DNA of 44,223 nucleotides from Lachnospiraceae bacterium (lineage in GTDB: Bacteria > Bacillota > Clostridia > Lachnospirales > Lachnospiraceae), in the NCBI GenBank assembly GCA_017543445.1, contig JAFYGB010000018.1:1-44223 (forward strand). Direction: 5' to 3'. Every line of letters starts with the position of its first letter. Positions within the stretch are counted from its first letter, which is position 1. A program made the translations under genes and the position numbers. Below are positions 9,926-19,244 of this stretch, piece after piece. The notes beneath the pieces are model-generated. The model had not been told where the DNA came from and did no database searches. It was given only the letters and a program-made list of their open reading frames with translations.

Positions 9926-10001
9926 AAAGCTCCTCCTGTCCTTGTTTAAGGTTATGCTTCGCTAACCTTCCTTGTCAGCATGTATGAAAATGCTAACTAT
10001 T

Positions 10002-10030
10002 ATCTTATCAATTCCATTTTGCATTGTCAA
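10002..10030 (-). promoter_or_regulatory. Sigma-A promoter of ilvN-ilvC
   Basis: On the minus strand TTGACA (10025-10030) is separated by 17 bases from TAAGAT (10002-10007). Transcription should start near 9995, leaving a leader of about 70 bases. No T-box or leader peptide was recognised in it. Confidence 0.8.
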
Positions 10031-10089
10031 CCTCTTTTTCATTTTCCTTACGTTTGGAACGGCATATTCGGCACATTTTGCGGTTTTGC

Positions 10090-10118
10090 TTGCTTTTTCC
10101 TTCGATTTTTGATAGATT
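10090..10118 (+). promoter_or_regulatory. Possible coaX promoter
   Basis: TTGCTT (10090-10095), 17 bases, TAGATT (10113-10118), divergent from the ilvN promoter. The match is modest and the -10 could instead be the overlapping TTATAC at 10117-10122. Confidence 0.35.
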
Positions 10119-10166
10119 ATACGCATGAAACAAAGGGGAATCGCCCCGGATAAGGAGAACTTGAAT

Positions 10167-10931
10167 ATGATATTTGCGATCGATATCGGCAACACAAATA
10201 TAACCTTCGGATGCATCGACGATAATGCCATCTATTTCACCGAACGCGTTTCCAGTGACCACAACAAAACGCCCTTCGAATACTCGATCATCTTCCAGAG
10301 CATTTTGGACTTCCAGAAGATCACCCGCGACCAGATCGAGGGCTCGATCATCTCGTCCGTCGTTCCTTCCATCGGCGACACGATCGCGCAGGCCGTGACC
10401 CGCGTCCTGGGTAAGGCGCCCCTGGTCGTCGGACCCGGCGTGAAGACTGGCTTGAACATCCTGATCGAAAACCCGGCGCAGCTCGGCGCGGACCTCGTAG
10501 TCGCAGCCGTGGGCGCCCTGGAAAAATACCCCTGCCCCATGATCATCTTCGACATGGGCACGGCGACCACGGTCTCCGTCATCGATAAGAACCGCAACTT
10601 CTTAGGCGGCATGATCGCCCCCGGTCTGCGTGCGGCGGCCAATGCGATGTCCAACAGCACGGCGCAACTTCCGGATATCTCCCTCGAAGTACCGAAGCGC
10701 GTCATTGGCCGCAACACCATCGAATGTATGCGCGGCGGTCTGATCTTCGGCAACGCAGCCATGATGGACGGATTAGTCGACCGCATCAACGATGAGCTCG
10801 GCGCGAAGGCTACCGTCATCGCGACCGGCGGTATGGCGCGTTACGTCATCCCCTCCTGCCGTCATAAGATCGAATACGACAACGATCTGCTGCTCTCCGG
10901 CCTGTACCTGATCTACAAAAAGAACGTCTGA
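10167..10931 (+). CDS. coaX: Type III pantothenate kinase
   Basis: The 254-aa enzyme phosphorylates pantothenate, the first step of coenzyme A synthesis. It belongs to the ASKHA fold: the phosphate-1 loop is AIDIGNTNITFG at residues 4-15, the second is the FDMGTATTVSVID stretch near 125-138, and GADLVVAAVGA and GGMIAPGL follow as usual for CoaX. The frame extends upstream to an ATG at 10125, but AAGGAG at 10152-10157 is placed nine bases before ATG 10167, which also starts the conserved MIFAIDIGNTN. It is one of only two plus-strand genes here. Confidence 0.95.
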   Translation: MIFAIDIGNTNITFGCIDDNAIYFTERVSSDHNKTPFEYSIIFQSILDFQKITRDQIEGSIISSVVPSIGDTIAQAVTRVLGKAPLVVGPGVKTGLNILIENPAQLGADLVVAAVGALEKYPCPMIIFDMGTATTVSVIDKNRNFLGGMIAPGLRAAANAMSNSTAQLPDISLEVPKRVIGRNTIECMRGGLIFGNAAMMDGLVDRINDELGAKATVIATGGMARYVIPSCRHKIEYDNDLLLSGLYLIYKKNV

Positions 10932-10946
10932 GACTAGGGGTTTTTC

Positions 10947-10975
10947 TTGACAGGTACATGGGGTTGTGCTAGACT
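10947..10975 (+). promoter_or_regulatory. Sigma-A promoter of asnA
   Basis: TTGACA (10947-10952), 17 bases, TAGACT (10970-10975), about 50 bases before the asnA start. Lying just after the coaX stop, it gives asnA its own transcript. Confidence 0.8.
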
Positions 10976-11024
10976 AATTTTTGGTTTTTTATTTTCCTAT
11001 CTTTCTTAGAGGAGGAGCACTATT

Positions 11025-12032
11025 ATGAATAAGATCAAGATTCCGGAGGGATATGTTCCCGCGCTGAAGGGTTTCGACCTGCAGTGCGCCATCGCCTCCA
11101 TCCGTAAATGCTTCCAGGCACAGATCGAGGAGCATTTGAACCTGCGCCGCGTGTCCGCGCCGCTTTTCGTGTTGGCGGACTCCGGATTGAACGATAACTT
11201 AAGCGGCTGGGAGCGCCCCGTCGGCTTCGACGTACCTGCCATCGGTAAGGACGCACAGGTCGTACACTCCCTCGCAAAATGGAAGCGTCTGGCGCTGAAG
11301 ACCTATGGTTTCTCCATGCACGAAGGCCTCTACACCGACATGAACGCCATCCGCCGCGACGAGGAGCTGGATAACCTCCACTCCATCTACGTGGATCAGT
11401 GGGACTGGGAGAAGATCATCTCCGTCTCCGACCGCAACTTTGACTACCTGAAGGAAACGGTGCGCAACATCGTAACTTCTGTCTGCAATACATTGGACGA
11501 ACTGAAGAAGGAATTCCCTTCCGTGAAGACCGAACTGTCCCGTGACGTGACTTTCATCACTTCGCAGGAACTCGAGGATATGTTCCCGGCTCTCACGCCC
11601 GAAGAGCGTGAGCAGGCCTTCCTGAAGGATCACAAGACCACCTTCATCATGCAGATCGGCGGCGCCCTCGCTTCCGGCAAGCCCCACGGCAACCGTGCGC
11701 CGGACTACGACGACTGGGAATTAAACGGCGACCTCCTCTTCTGGGATGAAACCTTAGCCTGTGCCTTCGAGCTTTCCTCGATGGGCATCCGCGTAAGCCC
11801 CGAGTCTCTGGACCGCCAGCTGACCATCGCGAACTGCGATGATCGCCGCACTTCCTACTTCCACAGCCTGCTGCTCAACGGCGAGCTTCCGTACACCATC
11901 GGCGGCGGCATTGGCCAGTCCCGTCTGTGCATGCTCCTGCTCGGATGCGCGCACATCGGAGAGGTACAATCCAGTCTGTGGGACGACGCCACGAAGACCG
12001 CCTGCGCGGCCAATGGCATCCATCTGCTGTAA
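11025..12032 (+). CDS. asnA: Aspartate--ammonia ligase (asparagine synthetase A)
   Basis: The 335-aa enzyme makes asparagine from aspartate, ammonia and ATP through an aspartyl-adenylate; it is related to class II aspartyl-tRNA synthetases. Family segments visible are VSAPLFV, GLNDNLSGWERPVGF, HSLAKWKR, EGLYTDMNAIRRDEELDNLHSIYVDQWDWE (seen as its MNAIRRDE and HSIYVDQWDWE parts) and the C-terminal GGGIGQSRLCMLLL, the motif 3 equivalent. Length matches AsnA. AGAGGAGG (11008-11015) precedes the ATG by nine bases. It ends in a terminator shared with the converging DUF4132 operon. Confidence 0.97.
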   Translation: MNKIKIPEGYVPALKGFDLQCAIASIRKCFQAQIEEHLNLRRVSAPLFVLADSGLNDNLSGWERPVGFDVPAIGKDAQVVHSLAKWKRLALKTYGFSMHEGLYTDMNAIRRDEELDNLHSIYVDQWDWEKIISVSDRNFDYLKETVRNIVTSVCNTLDELKKEFPSVKTELSRDVTFITSQELEDMFPALTPEEREQAFLKDHKTTFIMQIGGALASGKPHGNRAPDYDDWELNGDLLFWDETLACAFELSSMGIRVSPESLDRQLTIANCDDRRTSYFHSLLLNGELPYTIGGGIGQSRLCMLLLGCAHIGEVQSSLWDDATKTACAANGIHLL

Positions 12033-12047
12033 TTTCAAACGACATAT

Positions 12048-12090
12048 ACAAAAACGACCCCGAAGCACTTTTCGTACTTCGGGGTGTTTT
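12048..12090. terminator. Bidirectional terminator between asnA and the DUF4132 gene
   Basis: Arms ACCCCGAAG (12057-12065) and CTTCGGGGT (12077-12085) with GTTTTTTT after it on the plus strand and CGTTTTTG after it on the minus strand, so it can end both converging transcripts. The 43-base stretch is 39/43 identical to the one at 17816-17858, in the same orientation. Confidence 0.85.
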
Positions 12091-12091
12091 T

Positions 12092-15000
12092 TTATACGAT
12101 CTGATCCAAAATGAACGGATCTTTGATCTTACTGTCCTCTGCAAACAAAAGGATCTTTGAAAGCACCTCTGCCGTCTTCGGATCATCGTCCACAAATGGC
12201 AGGAAGATACGTCCTCTTCTCTGCGAATGGACCGGAAGGACGTTGATCATGAGGCCGCCGGCCAGGTGAATGATACCACTTCCCAGATGCACGGAATACT
12301 CCTCCCGGCTTCCCTTGATGATCGCATGTGTCGCCGTAAACGACACATTCGTAAGTTTGAAGCTCTTGCAGGTAAACTCCGCGACCGCGCGCCGCATCTC
12401 CAGCGTCGAATGGGACATCTCGGGGTCGACCTCACCTGCATGGGCCACACTGACTGCCAGATCGACATCGCGCATGACTTCCGAGAACAGGATGTCCGGA
12501 ACGTCTGCGATCTTGATGGGCGCTCCCGTCTTTCGATCGAAGAAAGCGACCCACTCCAAGGTCGGAGCTTCGATATCCGATGGCGAGAACCAATCCGCCA
12601 GCGCATAGATCGTGGCGATGATATTCTCCTTGTAGTAGACCTTCTGCAGGCCGTCCTCGATATCCGCGATCCAGCGCCGGTTCTTCAGGACGCCCACCGT
12701 CTTTTTCGTCTGGATCTGATTGCCCGCGTAACGGCGGGAATCCAGGCAGCCCTTCTCTTCTTCCGTCTTCACATAGAGCTCACGGAATACCTGCTTAAAC
12801 GGCTGCACGATCTCATTTTCAAAGATCAAGGACTGCATATCCTTCCACACGCCGGCCGTAAACATGGTGTAGGGATGGGTGATGTAGACATCGCTCCCCT
12901 TCTTAACCTCCAGGTCTTTCCAGAGGCCGAACTTACCGTCCGTTTCAAAAACCAAAGCGTCGATCATATCGGTCAGGACCGGGTTCTTTCGGAGCGCGTC
13001 GATCTCCTCTTTTTGGAACGGTGTCCGGTTCTCCATGGCCTCTTCAAACATGATCTTCGTCCGTCTATACTGCTCGGTAAATGTCTGCTTGGCTTCCTGA
13101 AGATCCAGAACGACCTCATCCTTCTTCAGGGCGGCCGGAAGGGATTTCAACTCCTTTCCGTTCTTAAGGATCCTCATTCCGACTTTACCGGACTCCACGC
13201 AAAGTCCCAGTTCGACGTCGCCCACCTTCTGGAGTTCCCAGAAGCACGCCAGCTCCGCCGCGATCTCATTTTCCATCTTCAAGATGAAGCGGGTCTCGTC
13301 CGGATAGCCCAATGCAGTCGCCATATTCTTTATGGCTGTCTCGCCGGCCAGTTTCTCACTCGCACGGCGCTGCGCACCAAACTGCTTGCTTTCCTTGATA
13401 AATCGGCGAATGAATATGTACCGTTCACGGATCAACGCATCGTTTCCGGGCAGGACCGCATAGGCCATCAGCAGGTCCTTATTACGCTTTTTCTCGATCT
13501 CCTCCTTCGACTTCTCAGGGTCGAGTTTTCCGGTCGCCGCATCCGCATACTTACGGGCGCGGGCATGTTTCGCGCCATCGGAAATATACTTCGCCGCGTC
13601 ATAGATCTCGTCGAAGCGCTTCTCGCCCAGGGTCGCGTAAACTTCGTCAAACCAGTTCTTATCGAACGCGCCTGCGTTGAATTCTTCGGGAGAGATCGGC
13701 GAAAACTTCGCGATCGCCGCCTTTCTCTTATCGTCGAACTCCTCGTTCATGTGCGCCATAAAGTAATAGCATCCGGAGCGGAAACCTTCAAATCCCAGGT
13801 AGGCTCCGATGATATCCAGCCATTCCGGTGAGAACAGTCCGGCCTCGATCAGACGCTGTTCTTTGATATCGGTCCCCCGCAGCATCTCCTTCAGTTTCGC
13901 CGCCTGTTCGTTTGTATCCCCTTCACGGCCATCCGGAACGCACACCGCCAGAAGATGCGACAACACATTTTCCTTCGAGTCGCTGTTGCTGTAACCCAAA
14001 TACTTCGACCGGTTGAATGTGCTCTTTCCGAAGGCCTTCAGGATACCGACGAAATAACCCAGTCCGTAAAGGCGCTTCACATCTTTCATATACTCGGAAT
14101 AATCCGTCGGTGAATCGCCGCGCTTCAACTCTTTTCCCACGCAGAACGCGATCATGGTCTCGTAACACTCCTCGGCCAATGCGAGCGTTTTCTTATCCGA
14201 CTTGGTCAATGTCGCGGGATCGATCGCCGTTCCGCTGGTGACCCTGCCCAGCAAACTCCGTACGAGTACATTGATCCGCCCGGAGTAACTCCTTACTCTC
14301 GTGCTCTTTGCATCATTGCTTTCACGAATAAAGATGATCACGGATGACAGAAGCTCGAGGGTCTCCTTCTCAAAGCCGTCGAAGAAACGTTTATAAAGGA
14401 AGTCTTTCGAGATCAGCCCGTTCGCGCAAGCCGTGATATAATCGCCGATACTCGGAACACTCATTTTCCCGTAGGACTCGTTGATCGTATAATATCGACG
14501 CAGGCTTGCATCCCTCATATAATTGCCGTCAAACTTCTTGAGCAGGATATAGCGGATCGGGAAGGTCTGCAATGTGCGGGCAATGCCGTCCAGGAAGAAG
14601 GTGAAGCCGTGATCCATCAACGGAGTCCGCGTCATGATCTCCATGTCCAGATTCGTTCCATACTTCGATGTAATGTCTTCTTTCTTAAAGGTAAAGAGCA
14701 TCGGATCCTGTTCATTTGCTATATGGTAAGCGATCGCACAGCCGATCTTCGAATTAAGATCCGACACATTCTTTTGTCTGCAAAGTGTGGAAACGACCGT
14801 GCGGAAGGAACCATGATATTTCAGATCTTTATAATCGATCGTGAGCAGTTTTGCATCGAAATACTCTTCCAAGTATCGATTGCAATATTCCGAAAAGCCC
14901 CGTACTTCCTCCGTTTTCTCTTTGTTTGCATTGCGTTCCATGATCCAGGACAGCCGGAGGAGTTCCTCCTCCGAACCAATCGATTTTTCATAGAACTCCG

Positions 15001-17254
15001 CCCAAAGCTCTGGATACGGCAGGATCGGTTTTCCCTCCTCATAAGAGACCGCAATACCGTCACCGAGCAGCCTCGTTCCGTTCCACGCCTCGTACTCTTT
15101 ATTCTTATGTTTGATGATAAAGGCATCAAAATCCTCAAAGATCTTTCGCTCTTCGAACTTCACATCCGAACTTTTCGTTTTCTTTCCGATCTTTTTATTC
15201 GGGAATACCCGGTCCCAGGCCTCATTGCACTCTTCGATGAATGCCAGATCGATCACCGGTTCATAGGTGGCGGACGGATCGAACAGTCCTAAGCCGTCCT
15301 CCTGACCGGACGCAGCCTCTTCCGAAGAAGCTCGGATCTCATCCAGCAGGACCTGTTCTTTGGTCGTTGGAGATGTAAGAATCGTCAGTTTTTCGGATGC
15401 TTTTGCGAAACAAGGTGCATTTTCCTTTTTCAATTGCAGAAGCATGTCCAAAGCAGCGGTACGCTTCTCTTCAGACTTATCCGAGAGCAGACGTCCGATC
15501 ATCTCGACCTTATCGCCGTCTTCCCGTGTCATCAGGAGCGTGATCGCATTCTGACGCACATCGGACCTCTTCAACCGAAGCAGATCTTCCAGTATTTTGT
15601 AACACAATTCGGGCAATGCACCGATTCCGGCACGGATCTCTGCGTCCAGGCCGGTCGTGTCTCGCTTAAGTTCGTGATCCAGCATCATATAGGCACGTCT
15701 ACGGGCGAACTCCTCCGCATCGCCGACCTCTTTCGTCAGGATCTCATACTCTTCTTTGGTTTCGGGTTCATTCAGAAGGAGAGCCAACGCACACTCTCTT
15801 ACATCGGAATCCACCGAAGTTATGTCTTTCACTACTTCCCGTGTCAGCGTTTTATCCTGTGCGGCGCTCGCGCAAAAAACCATACGCGTAATGCAGTCCG
15901 TTTTGGTCAATTCCTCATCATTCCAAGGGAAAACGATCCCCTTAAACTCGATCTTCTTATTGGGGATCAGGCTCAAGATCTTTTTGAGTGTATCATATGC
16001 AGACCGCGCCTCGGCTTCATCCGAAAAATAAAGGGTCGGGTCCGCGAAGACTCTATGGTCCACATATTCACGATGCTTTCCGTTCGGAGCTTTGACGGAC
16101 CGTGTGATGGCAAAATACAGATTCGACATGAACTGGCTCATCAGGATGGCAACCATGTCCGGCTCGTCACTCTTTGCCTTTAGGATCCGCAAGATCGCGG
16201 TTGATTCCGTGGAATAAAGCTTCAGAAAATACGCGGCTGTGAGCTGCTGCTCGCGGTCGCCTTCGAACACGAGCTTCACAGCGCGTTCGCAGGCCTCCTC
16301 GATACACTCCGTTCCCATGGCCCAAAGTGCCAGATACACTTCCATGTGATCATCGCTATGGAAAGCCTGTTCACGCTCCTTCGTGTCCTTCAGATATTTC
16401 CCGATCAGCGCACATTGCTTTTTATTGATACGTTCGCCGCCTCTTTCTTCCATCGCGATAAGCCCCGTGCATACTTGAAGCGCACGCTGAACGGAAGAAA
16501 AACGGAGAAGGTCATTATCCACTATGATATTAAAGATGTAGTCGAACGCGGCACGAGTCCCGAAGTCCATGTTCTCACAGACCGCCTGACGCAAACCTTC
16601 CTGCAGGCGCGCTGCCAGAAGAAGCTTCCCCATGAGATCGTACATTTTCACATTATTACTCAGGAAGATACCCCGGATCATCTCGATCCGGACTGTCCCG
16701 CCGGAATTCATCACGATATCTTCGATAGTTTCACACAGCGCTTCGTCCCCGCTGTCGATCAATGCGCCGATCACAAACGCAAAGCGCGAGATCTGATATA
16801 TGTTCTTATATGCGATGATATCCGCAGAGGTTTTCTCTCCGAGGTAGTCGCTCATTGGTACCCCAAGGGCAGAGAAATTCATGAACTCTTGAAGGATCGA
16901 AAGGATCTTCTTATCATAGTTTTTATAATCTCGGCTGCGAAAACTTCTCCGATACATCGAATCACTGTACTGAAAGTCACGTACACGGTCGATCTGCACA
17001 TAAAACAAAGGGAGCAGGTCAGCCTTTAGGACCTGTTTCACATCCTTGTCGTATTTCTTGAAAAACGCAGAGGGAGTCCCCTCCTTCAAAGCCTGATAGA
17101 ATTCTTTTTCCACGCCTGTGCTCGAACTCACAGTCGAATTCAGGGATACCTTTACCAAGTCCTGGAATTTCGGGGATGTCTGTGCTACCAATGCTTCCTT
17201 TTCTTTTTTGATCCGTTCTGCCACTGCTTGATACAATTCAAATGTTTCACCCAT
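12092..17254 (-). CDS. Giant DUF4132-family protein
   Basis: At 1720 aa this is the largest gene. The first 650 residues are mostly helical with HEAT-like repeats (for example DVRECALALLLNEPETKEEYEIL, RQNAITLLMTRE, KRTAALDMLLQLKKE). A middle region about 700-1200 is helical without known motifs. The C-terminal third fits the DUF4132 family (MolR/YehI-like): a segment around 1350-1540 including RRTKIMFEEAMENRTPF, and the very conserved tail from about 1620: FTCKSFKLTNV, YSVHLGSGIIHL, NVLPVHSQRRGRIFLPF, DDDPKTAEVLSKILL. No WGR domain, ATPase or nuclease motif was seen. AAAGGAG precedes ATG 17254; the 148-aa gene is 22 bases upstream. The biochemical role of the family is not established. Confidence 0.85.
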   Translation of the reverse strand: MGETFELYQAVAERIKKEKEALVAQTSPKFQDLVKVSLNSTVSSSTGVEKEFYQALKEGTPSAFFKKYDKDVKQVLKADLLPLFYVQIDRVRDFQYSDSMYRRSFRSRDYKNYDKKILSILQEFMNFSALGVPMSDYLGEKTSADIIAYKNIYQISRFAFVIGALIDSGDEALCETIEDIVMNSGGTVRIEMIRGIFLSNNVKMYDLMGKLLLAARLQEGLRQAVCENMDFGTRAAFDYIFNIIVDNDLLRFSSVQRALQVCTGLIAMEERGGERINKKQCALIGKYLKDTKEREQAFHSDDHMEVYLALWAMGTECIEEACERAVKLVFEGDREQQLTAAYFLKLYSTESTAILRILKAKSDEPDMVAILMSQFMSNLYFAITRSVKAPNGKHREYVDHRVFADPTLYFSDEAEARSAYDTLKKILSLIPNKKIEFKGIVFPWNDEELTKTDCITRMVFCASAAQDKTLTREVVKDITSVDSDVRECALALLLNEPETKEEYEILTKEVGDAEEFARRRAYMMLDHELKRDTTGLDAEIRAGIGALPELCYKILEDLLRLKRSDVRQNAITLLMTREDGDKVEMIGRLLSDKSEEKRTAALDMLLQLKKENAPCFAKASEKLTILTSPTTKEQVLLDEIRASSEEAASGQEDGLGLFDPSATYEPVIDLAFIEECNEAWDRVFPNKKIGKKTKSSDVKFEERKIFEDFDAFIIKHKNKEYEAWNGTRLLGDGIAVSYEEGKPILPYPELWAEFYEKSIGSEEELLRLSWIMERNANKEKTEEVRGFSEYCNRYLEEYFDAKLLTIDYKDLKYHGSFRTVVSTLCRQKNVSDLNSKIGCAIAYHIANEQDPMLFTFKKEDITSKYGTNLDMEIMTRTPLMDHGFTFFLDGIARTLQTFPIRYILLKKFDGNYMRDASLRRYYTINESYGKMSVPSIGDYITACANGLISKDFLYKRFFDGFEKETLELLSSVIIFIRESNDAKSTRVRSYSGRINVLVRSLLGRVTSGTAIDPATLTKSDKKTLALAEECYETMIAFCVGKELKRGDSPTDYSEYMKDVKRLYGLGYFVGILKAFGKSTFNRSKYLGYSNSDSKENVLSHLLAVCVPDGREGDTNEQAAKLKEMLRGTDIKEQRLIEAGLFSPEWLDIIGAYLGFEGFRSGCYYFMAHMNEEFDDKRKAAIAKFSPISPEEFNAGAFDKNWFDEVYATLGEKRFDEIYDAAKYISDGAKHARARKYADAATGKLDPEKSKEEIEKKRNKDLLMAYAVLPGNDALIRERYIFIRRFIKESKQFGAQRRASEKLAGETAIKNMATALGYPDETRFILKMENEIAAELACFWELQKVGDVELGLCVESGKVGMRILKNGKELKSLPAALKKDEVVLDLQEAKQTFTEQYRRTKIMFEEAMENRTPFQKEEIDALRKNPVLTDMIDALVFETDGKFGLWKDLEVKKGSDVYITHPYTMFTAGVWKDMQSLIFENEIVQPFKQVFRELYVKTEEEKGCLDSRRYAGNQIQTKKTVGVLKNRRWIADIEDGLQKVYYKENIIATIYALADWFSPSDIEAPTLEWVAFFDRKTGAPIKIADVPDILFSEVMRDVDLAVSVAHAGEVDPEMSHSTLEMRRAVAEFTCKSFKLTNVSFTATHAIIKGSREEYSVHLGSGIIHLAGGLMINVLPVHSQRRGRIFLPFVDDDPKTAEVLSKILLFAEDSKIKDPFILDQIV

Positions 17255-17276
17255 ATCGTTACTCCTTTTTCCTTAT

Positions 17277-17723
17277 CTACCAAATACGTCCGGCCAGCAT
17301 CGTCAATCGTACGAAACTGATCCTGTCATTTTCCTTGAGGTCGATCTTGCTTTCCTTCAGTTCCTCAGGCGTCGGGGTCGGCTCCTTGGAAGAAACCTCA
17401 ACGAGTTCATCGTTGATAAAGATCGCGACCAGTCCGTCCCGGTAGGCGGTCACAGCAGTCTCTACCGCTTTATCAACGTCCGGCTCCGCATCGTTATATA
17501 CGATCCCGAAGGATACTCTTCCGATATCCGCCAGATCTCGGATCTGCTCTTCTGTCAGCGGTGCTTCTTTTTTCCGCATTCTCTCGATAAACGCGTCGAC
17601 CATGATGCGGACCGTCTCTTCGATCAACTCATACACGTTCAGCGGCACTTTTTTGTATTCCAGCGGAACACTCCGGATCTTCTTATTCTTACCGATACTT
17701 TTTTGATTTACCAAAACGATCAT
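17277..17723 (-). CDS. Small unrecognised protein, partner of the DUF4132 protein
   Basis: A 148-aa cytoplasmic protein that I do not recognise. It starts with a short beta strand (MIVLVNQ), has a helical middle (VYELIEETVRIMVDAFIERMRKKE), an IGRVSFGIVYND strand, a second helix with a strand GLVAIFINDELVEV, and ends in NDRISFVRLTMLAGRIW. No transmembrane segment, zinc ligands or catalytic motif is visible. The frame runs to a TTG at 17762 without a ribosome site at proper distance; ATG 17723 has GGGAAGGGA upstream and is preferred. It lies 22 bases before the DUF4132 gene and behind a strong promoter, so the two are very probably made together and may form a complex. Confidence 0.65.
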   Translation of the reverse strand: MIVLVNQKSIGKNKKIRSVPLEYKKVPLNVYELIEETVRIMVDAFIERMRKKEAPLTEEQIRDLADIGRVSFGIVYNDAEPDVDKAVETAVTAYRDGLVAIFINDELVEVSSKEPTPTPEELKESKIDLKENDRISFVRLTMLAGRIW

Positions 17724-17787
17724 AGTCTTTTCCCTTCCCAAATGTTCTGTTTGTTTGATCAACCGATTGCTTTGCTACTCTTCGTCC

Positions 17788-17816
17788 ATCATAACATAGT
17801 ACTCATATCCCGTCAA
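17788..17816 (-). promoter_or_regulatory. Sigma-A promoter of the DUF4132 operon
   Basis: TTGACG (17811-17816), 17 bases, TATGAT (17788-17793) on the minus strand, directly after the terminator of the serine hydrolase gene. The expected start near 17781 leaves about 58 bases of leader before ATG 17723. Confidence 0.75.
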
Positions 17817-17858
17817 CAAAAACGACCCCGAAGCCGTTTTCATGCTTCGGGGTGTTTT
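17816..17858 (-). terminator. Terminator after the serine hydrolase gene
   Basis: Arms ACCCCGAAGC (17825-17834) and GCTTCGGGGT (17844-17853); on the minus strand CGTTTTTG follows. It is nearly identical to the terminator at 12048-12090. Confidence 0.8.
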
Positions 17859-17885
17859 ATGTTTTTATGGTTTGCCCATGTATTC

Positions 17886-19244
17886 TTACTGTTTCTTGCA
17901 GGTGATTTCGTTATAGGTCACGCTGCCGTCTTCGAATTTAAACGTGTACCATGCGGTCTTTCGGCCGAATTCATGGTCCCCGATCGGATAGAGGCGGAAC
18001 TCGGTCTCATCGCCATCCTCGGTTCCCTTTGCGTACAAAACGCCATCCTTCTCGAAGACTTCATCGAGGATGAACTCGCCCTCTTCGGGATGCTCGTAGG
18101 TTCCGCAGTAGGACGCCCATTTCGACGTATCCGGCTCCTTCACGATCTCCTCGATCACCTGGACCGGCTCGGGCTCCTGATCCGTGATGATCGCGCGGAT
18201 CGCCTTCCAAAGGCTGAAGTTCGCACGGACATCCTCGCTCTCACGGCAGTTGAGCAGCACCAGCACGCGGTCGCAGTCAATGAAGCGCTGGAACCAGGTG
18301 CTCAGGCCCGGCATTCCGCCGCCATGGCTTACGAAGAGGCCGAACGTGGGTTCCTTCACGACGCCCCAGCCGAAACCGTAGCCGTCGCCCATCTCTCCCT
18401 CGCCCGCAGGACTTCCATCATTCAGACGCCCCGGCGTGTACATGATCTTCTGCTCCGCCAGCGTCAGCACCTTTTCTTCGCGCAGCGCACGGTCCCAGTT
18501 GAACATGTCAAAAATATTGGTGTATACATAGTCATCACCATTCAGGCCATCGAACGCTACCACGTCCGCATCCTCCGAATCCGTGACGCGGATGTGTTTT
18601 CCGTCCACCTGTACCATGTTGCGGGCAATGTTGTCATTCGGCAGACCTTCGCTCCAGATATGACGGACAGCGGTATTCGGCATGCCGGCAGGCTCGAATA
18701 TGTTTTCCTTCAAAAACTGCTCAAACGGAACACCTGCGACCTTTGCGACGATTTCCGCCAGAAGGTTGTAGCCGCCGTTGGTGTATTCGAAGCGTTCACC
18801 TGGCGCAAAGCACGGCTCCACACCATCTTCCGACAGGAAGCGGATAATGCCGTCGCTGCCCATAATACGGTGCTCTTCCTGGAAGGTCCGCAGGATGATG
18901 TTCTCATCGTAGGACTCCGGAATGCCGCCGGTGTGCGTCAACAGGTTGCGGATCGTAACCTCCGGGTACGGTAATTCCGGGTAGAATTTCGTCACGGTAT
19001 CGTCGAGGCTTAAGCGCCCTTCTCTCACCAGAAGCATGACCGCCGCGGCCGTGAACTGCTTCGTGATCGAAGCCAACTGAAACACCGTATCCTCCCGCAT
19101 GGGCAGCTGGTCGTCAAAATCGCGGAAGCCGTAGGCTCCCTTACTTACGATCTCACCGTTTTCGGCATATAACCAGGTACCGTTGAAAATGTCCTTTTCA
19201 TATGCCTCTTTGTATAGTTTGTCTATGATTGCTTTTTTATCCAT
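17886..19244 (-). CDS. Serine hydrolase of the beta-lactamase / penicillin-binding protein class C fold
   Basis: The 452-aa protein carries the three active-site elements of this fold: S59-x-x-K62 (ASITKQF), Y154-x-N156 (FEYTNGGYN) and H307-GG (SHGGGMPG) in place of KTG. A C-terminal beta-rich domain of about 100 residues (from SKWASYCGTYEHPEEGEF) is typical of this group's lipocalin-like tail. No signal peptide is present, so it should be cytoplasmic; the substrate (peptide, D-amino-acid ester or other) cannot be told from sequence and antibiotic hydrolysis should not be assumed. Its start overlaps the end of the GNAT gene by 22 bases. Confidence 0.88.
   Translation of the reverse strand: MDKKAIIDKLYKEAYEKDIFNGTWLYAENGEIVSKGAYGFRDFDDQLPMREDTVFQLASITKQFTAAAVMLLVREGRLSLDDTVTKFYPELPYPEVTIRNLLTHTGGIPESYDENIILRTFQEEHRIMGSDGIIRFLSEDGVEPCFAPGERFEYTNGGYNLLAEIVAKVAGVPFEQFLKENIFEPAGMPNTAVRHIWSEGLPNDNIARNMVQVDGKHIRVTDSEDADVVAFDGLNGDDYVYTNIFDMFNWDRALREEKVLTLAEQKIMYTPGRLNDGSPAGEGEMGDGYGFGWGVVKEPTFGLFVSHGGGMPGLSTWFQRFIDCDRVLVLLNCRESEDVRANFSLWKAIRAIITDQEPEPVQVIEEIVKEPDTSKWASYCGTYEHPEEGEFILDEVFEKDGVLYAKGTEDGDETEFRLYPIGDHEFGRKTAWYTFKFEDGSVTYNEITCKKQ

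Noticed and set aside
17886-19244. Antibiotic resistance beta-lactamase
   Set aside because: It has the fold motifs but no signal peptide and carries a C-terminal domain typical of general serine hydrolases; resistance is not supported.
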